A stretch of DNA of 64,000 nt. Origin: Diospyros lotus. Taxonomy: Eukaryota > Streptophyta > Magnoliopsida > Ericales > Ebenaceae. Location of the stretch: NCBI RefSeq assembly GCF_014633365.1, contig NC_068344.1, positions 6,709,327 through 6,773,326 on the forward strand, written 5' to 3'. How positions within the stretch are numbered: position 1 is the first letter of the stretch; each line of letters begins with the position of its first letter. The notes beneath the pieces are model-generated. The model searched no databases, was not told the DNA's origin, and worked only from the letters and a program-made list of their open reading frames with translations. The translations under genes and the position numbers were made by a program. Shown here piece by piece: positions 59,952 through 64,000 of this stretch.

Positions 59952-60495
59952 TGTAAGAATTATCTTGTGGCTCACATAATAATTAAGGAAAATATCTTAT
60001 CAGATAAATCAGTAACAATTATCTGGTATATTACTATATAATTAATATAAATATTTTATCAAATATTATGGTGTTTATCTAATGAAATAATCAAATCCAA
60101 TATTAGATATAATTGTGTTAATCTAATGCGATAATCAAAGGATTTAATAAGATAATTAATGACTTATAATTTTATTTGATTTAGAACATGTGAATGATAA
60201 CTCCTAAAGAGTTTTGATGGGAGACTAGTTTTACTATTTTAAATAAGGGGTTGGTCATCTCCCTACCGAAAGCATCAAATTAATTACAGTTATATTTTAT
60301 ATTCATCATTAAGGTTGAGGTGAAGAGGGAGAAATCAGATTCTGGTGTTTTCGTCATCAACGGGCCATTCTTTTTATAGCTTAATTCTGATGCATCCAGG
60401 TACGCATTTAATTATTGAATTACATGAGTTTTACAATTTTATGAGCATAATGTTTAATTGTGTGATTAATTGTACATATAATATTATAGCTTACA
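59952..60495 (+). mobile_element. Copia-like 5' LTR with PBS
   Basis: It starts tgtaagaattatcttgtgg and ends tagcttaca. Two bases later comes TGGTATCAGAGCC (60498-60510), the tRNA-Met PBS. 'gataactcctaaagagtttt' and a TATA-like taaataagg (60239) are typical of plant Copia LTRs. The 545-bp size fits. After the PBS there are about 200 bp of leader-like sequence, then no gag can be read, so the element is truncated. Confidence 0.6.
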
Positions 60496-60749
60496 TGTGG
60501 TATCAGAGCCAACATTTTGAAACTCGTGTATTTTTTTGTATAAATTTGTTTAATTTCTATATCTGCATAAACCCAACTTATACATAAAAATAAAGGAAAA
60601 ACTTGAACAGTGGAAATTACCTGTAGTGGTTGATGGATTAATGGTGGTTCCAACCATGTCTCTTCATCTTTTCCAACTGTATCATGTGGGTTGATCATAG
60701 CTTGAAGTCTTTATTGCGTGCATTATTGTTTTTTTCAACCATGATCTTA

Positions 60750-61958
60750 TGTTCGCCATCTCTAAAGCATGGAAATGGATTGGAGACGTCGTTTTGGTAT
60801 TTTTGAACTGTTTTCCATTTTAGAAATAGAAAAAACAACTTGAAATATTTTTCGGGTTGTTTCTATAATTTGTGAAACATTCTGGGATCGTTTCGCAAAT
60901 TACATAAAATGGCCGAAAACATTTTTTTGCTGACGAGAGGCAACAAAGAGGAAGGATACAAGCTACAGCAACAAAGGGATAGGTGTGTAGAGGCAGTGGA
61001 GAGGCAAGATGCAACAATGGTCAGCTACGAGAATTGGGGCAACGACGAGATAGGAGGCAACAAGAGGATTGACGACAATAGAGGAAAGGGTATGGTAGTG
61101 TGCGGTGGTGGTAAAAGGCGGTGGAGAGGGAGGATGCAGTGGTTGTTGGCGACAAGAGGTGAGGTGGCGAGAGACGGTTGCTAGAGAAAAAGAGAAACAA
61201 GCAGCCAAGGCCCAAGGGAATGGGAGAAAGAGGATTTCTTAGAGAAAGAGAAAGAAATATGATGATATGTATGTATATATGTTAAATAATATCTTTTACA
61301 TATTTTAATTATTAAATTTAGCTTACTTACTGTCATAACACTAACACCAGCATGTGTTCGTTCTTGGTTTACTTTCAAATTAGTTATAGCAATAATATCA
61401 TTAACGGGTGTTTTCCATTTTCTATAGAAAAAGATATTAACTATTAATTATTATGAAACTTATGTCTATTGTTTATGTTTATTTGTATTATGTTTGAATT
61501 ATTTTTTATATTAAAAATTATATTTACAAGAAACCCTCATATATTTTTTGATTTACATTTTACCCCACATTTTCATTTCCTACTTTTTTTTTTAAATGTC
61601 ATTTCTCCATTTTCGTTTCGTATCCATTTACGTGCAGCCTAGTTCGTCTGGCTGATGACCCGTCATCGACAGCGAAGGCTTTGTGGTTGTGGCTGTTAGC
61701 CTCTATTGCCTTTGTCTTCGTTGCGCTGCCACAGGCATGAAAATTGGTCGATGGGCATCTTGGTTATGGGTCTTCTCCATTGCATGATCAAAGCTTCTCT
61801 TCTGGGTCGACTATAACAGTGGCCAATAGAGGTCGAAAACACATTACTGGTGGCTGATGGGACGGAACAACTAGTCGTGCCAAACTATCGACCTTGGGCC
61901 TCGTCATCGCCGGCCTTGACCGATGTCGTTTGTGGTCGTGACGGGTCATCTTTCGCTA
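60750..61958. other. Low-complexity repeat debris
   Basis: G/A-rich block 60905-61260 and a T/G/C-rich block 61620-61950, separated by AT-rich DNA. Phrases like 'ttttccattttagaaatag' (60828) and 'ttttccattttctatag' (61409) recur. Short frames lack domains. Probably a decayed non-autonomous DNA element, unclassified. Confidence 0.4.
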
Positions 61959-62768
61959 CGTAATGACCCATAATTAAGATTTAAATTAATTATTCATTAT
62001 CAAGGTAATTTAATTTAAAAAGGAATATTAATTAATGATAATAATAATAGTCAACCATAGTTGCTGTGGGGATTCTGTGTATGCAATATAAATATAGGTT
62101 GTGAGGAGTAATAATATGTTAAGAATAAATCATTAACAATTATAATATTAAGTGTAAGAATAAGTTATAATCAAGCAGCATAATGAGAATGTATTATGAG
62201 ATTAAGGAGTTGGAGGGTAGTAGTGCGTGAAGTGCTGTAACTTAATGAAGGAAACTCAAGTTAACAATTAAAATAAGTGAATGGGTATACTATTATCTAG
62301 GTGCTTAGTAGATCAAGTGGCGCATGCGCATTGGGGTTGGGATTTGGATGCAGGACCGAGCATATGAAGAAGGGCTGACTGCTGCTGACTTCGTTGGAAA
62401 TTATTTTCAGCCAATTAATGATGAAACGGTGTCGTTTTTCTTGAGGCGGTGGCCTCCCAGCAGCTGCTCCAATGGCTGCCACGTGACTCCCTCCCCTCCA
62501 CTCATTTTTGCACAAATTTAAAGCCCAAATCGGGCATTTTTAATGCAGCGAACAGTGAACGATTTATAGAAAATCCAGCGAGCTCACGATCGTGAATTTG
62601 AGAAATTTGGGCTTCCAATCAAGATTAAATCAGGTTTAATCAGCGATTTAATTAGCTAGGTATGTAGCCTAGCTAGTAATTAACATTCTGTACGGTCAGA
62701 ATTTCGTTTTAAGTCCAATTTTATTAATTTTGGCAAATAATTGGGATATCCGAGCGGGGGTGCTTACA
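61959..62768 (+). repeat. 5' LTR of Del/Tekay-type element (810 bp)
   Basis: It ends gatatccgagcgggggtgcttaca, as elements 1 and 2 do. It starts with the TG lost (cgtaatgaccc). 62290-62660 parallels element 1's U3/R part (a gaaacggtgtcgtttt palindrome, then 'gattaaatcaggtttaatcagcgatttaatta'). The 1.45-kb 3' module of elements 1, 2 and D is absent apart from the last 25 bases: the sequence jumps from 'ttttattaattttgg' directly to the terminus. TATA-like ttatag lies at 62565. Confidence 0.75.
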
Positions 62769-62772
62769 ATGT

Positions 62773-62784
62773 TGGTATCAGAGC
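62773..62784 (+). other. Primer binding site, tRNA-Met (right-end element)
   Basis: TGGTATCAGAGC, four bases after the LTR end (atgt spacer as in element 1). The leader that follows (acaccaaggctgctagatag, agttagagcg) matches element 1's leader at 10937-10975. Confidence 0.95.
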
Positions 62785-62905
62785 GTCATTGAGTCAATTT
62801 AGGGGACAAGTAACTGTACACCAAGGCTGCTAGATAGAGTTAGAGCGTTAGGTCATGTCCTTAATTTCGAAATACGATCTAATTAATTTTGGTTGTATAG
62901 GTATC

Positions 62906-64000
62906 ATGGACGCACGACGTGGGCGAGGTCGTGGTAGACCGCCAGCATGAGGTAGAGGACACCTTGTCCCTACTCCAGAGGTTTAGGCCACAGGTGCGGG
63001 AGAGCAGAGACAGCCAGGGCCACCAGATATGCAGGAGACATTAGCGGGTATTTTACGAGCTGTAGATGTACTGGCAGCATCTCAGTTGCGACAGGAGCGC
63101 AGACATGATGATAGGACCGCTACGGCCCAGGCGTCGCATTCAGGTACGTCGGGAGTAGGGGACGGTTCAGGTGCTACAGTGCTTAGAGATTTTATGGCCT
63201 TACGTCCACCAGAGTTTAGCGGAGGCGCTGATGCGACGGTGGCCGAGGATTGGTTACTAGCGGTGGAGAAGCATTTGAGATCCATAGACTGTGCAGAGGC
63301 CCACAGAGTTCGACTAGGGACTTTCTTGTTACGAGGTGACGCCGAGCGGTGGTGGGAGACCACCAGACAGCGATATGGTGATGAGGGCCCGACCTGGGCA
63401 CAGTTCGTCGAGGCGTTCAATGAGACCTATGTACCGGGTTGGATCAGGGAGCAGAAAGTGTTTGAGTTTATCGAGTTACAGCTGGGCAGTAAGACAGTTA
63501 CACAGTATGAGACTGAGTTCGTGGCATTATCTCGTTATGCTCCTGAGTTAGTAACCCCTGAGTCGCGCCGAGTTAGCAAGTTTCAGAGGGGGTTATGACC
63601 AGAGATTTGTCATGCCATGGCTGGCATTGAGGCACCCGACTTCCCTATAGCTGTTCAGCGGGCCCACGCAGTGGAGAGGGATCGATTGGAGGCCCGAGCA
63701 GATCAGTTAGTCTTGAAGGGTGTAGGGAGCAGCAGTAAGAAGAGGAAGTGGGATGCAGGCAACCAGAGTTCAGGGCTTTCACAGTGCCGACAGTACGGGC
63801 TGAGACACCAGGGGCAGTGCTGGGTTGTACGTCGGGACGTATGTTATCGCTGTGGTCAGCCGGGGCATTTGAGGAGAGATTGTCCACAGGTGCTTAGACC
63901 GACTACACCCGCCCCACCAGCTACACCGGCAACTGGGCAGGAGATTATTTGTTTTCGCTGTGGACAGAGAGGCCACCGAGCGAACAGGTGCACCCAGCCA
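62906..64000 (+). pseudogene. Del/Tekay-type gag with stops, runs off window
   Basis: ATG 62906 gives MDARRGRGRGRPPA, then TGA (62948) and TAG (62984). The same frame is open from about 63029 to a TGA at 63596 and again beyond. Capsid signatures: DFMALRPPEFSGGAD, AEDWLLAVEKHL, VRLGTFLLRGDAERWWETTR, WAQFVEAFNETYVPG and KFQRGL. These are the layout of chromoviral (Del/Tekay) gag. Zinc-binding part: a C-x2-Y degenerate half-knuckle (CRQYGLRHQGQC), then CYRCGQPGHLRRDC (63842) and CFRCGQRGHRANRC (about 63953). The protein forms particles and binds RNA. Three nonsense codons make this copy defective. Pol would follow outside the window. Confidence 0.9.

Overview
The window reads as nuclear DNA of a flowering plant. 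It is AT-rich, it has plant-type LTR retrotransposons (tRNA-Met and tRNA-Asp primer sites, Athila/Tat-type and Del/Tekay-type gag and pol), CACTA and hAT elements and TRIMs, and every long recognisable protein is a transposon protein. I found no host gene, rRNA, tRNA gene or CRISPR. Species cannot be named from this.

Layout. 1-8.2 kb: decayed repeats (possible hAT relic, LTR relics, a 590-bp MITE, Copia-like LTR debris). 8,222-16,080: an intact, very young non-coding LTR retrotransposon ('element 1': LTRs 2,663 bp, TSD ttatt, PBS and PPT present, no gag/pol). 16.3-17.5 kb: two hAT-type non-autonomous elements. 17,649-20,598: solo LTR of 'family B', minus strand. 20.6-22.3 kb: LTR-like unit split by a 734-bp CACTA MITE. 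22,684-24,084: two TRIM elements in opposite orientation. 24.1-29.6 kb: AT-rich, nothing coding recognised.

29.6-59.9 kb is one deep nest. A hAT transposase relic (level 0) holds a family-B solo LTR (29,793-58,866, level 1). That holds an abnormal Athila/Tat-type element, 'C' (32,098-58,398, level 2). C holds solo LTRs D and E, LTR fragment F, CACTA element G and element 2 (47,795-57,210, level 3). Element 2's 5' LTR holds a solo LTR H (level 4). Target-site duplications (TSDs) and paralogous empty sites confirm most steps.

Element C is the main discovery. It is flanked by a perfect 5-bp TSD (tatac), but its two LTRs are inverted, so both outer ends are the 3' (U5) ends of an LTR. One arm (minus) carries PBS, leader, gag, protease and the first half of RT. 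The other (plus) carries the second half of RT, RNase H and integrase. The halves meet head to head at a 5-nt microhomology. This looks like two incomplete cDNAs joined head to head and then integrated through two U5 ends. The TRIM at 22,684-23,253 independently shows U5-type sequence at both ends and a perfect TSD, through a fold-back inside its 5' LTR.

59.9-60.6 kb has a Copia-like LTR with PBS. From 61,959 to the window end lies the 5' part of a Del/Tekay-type element (LTR, PBS, gag with stops and zinc knuckles). Its LTR end and leader resemble elements 1 and 2, so its family is the likely source of proteins that mobilised them.
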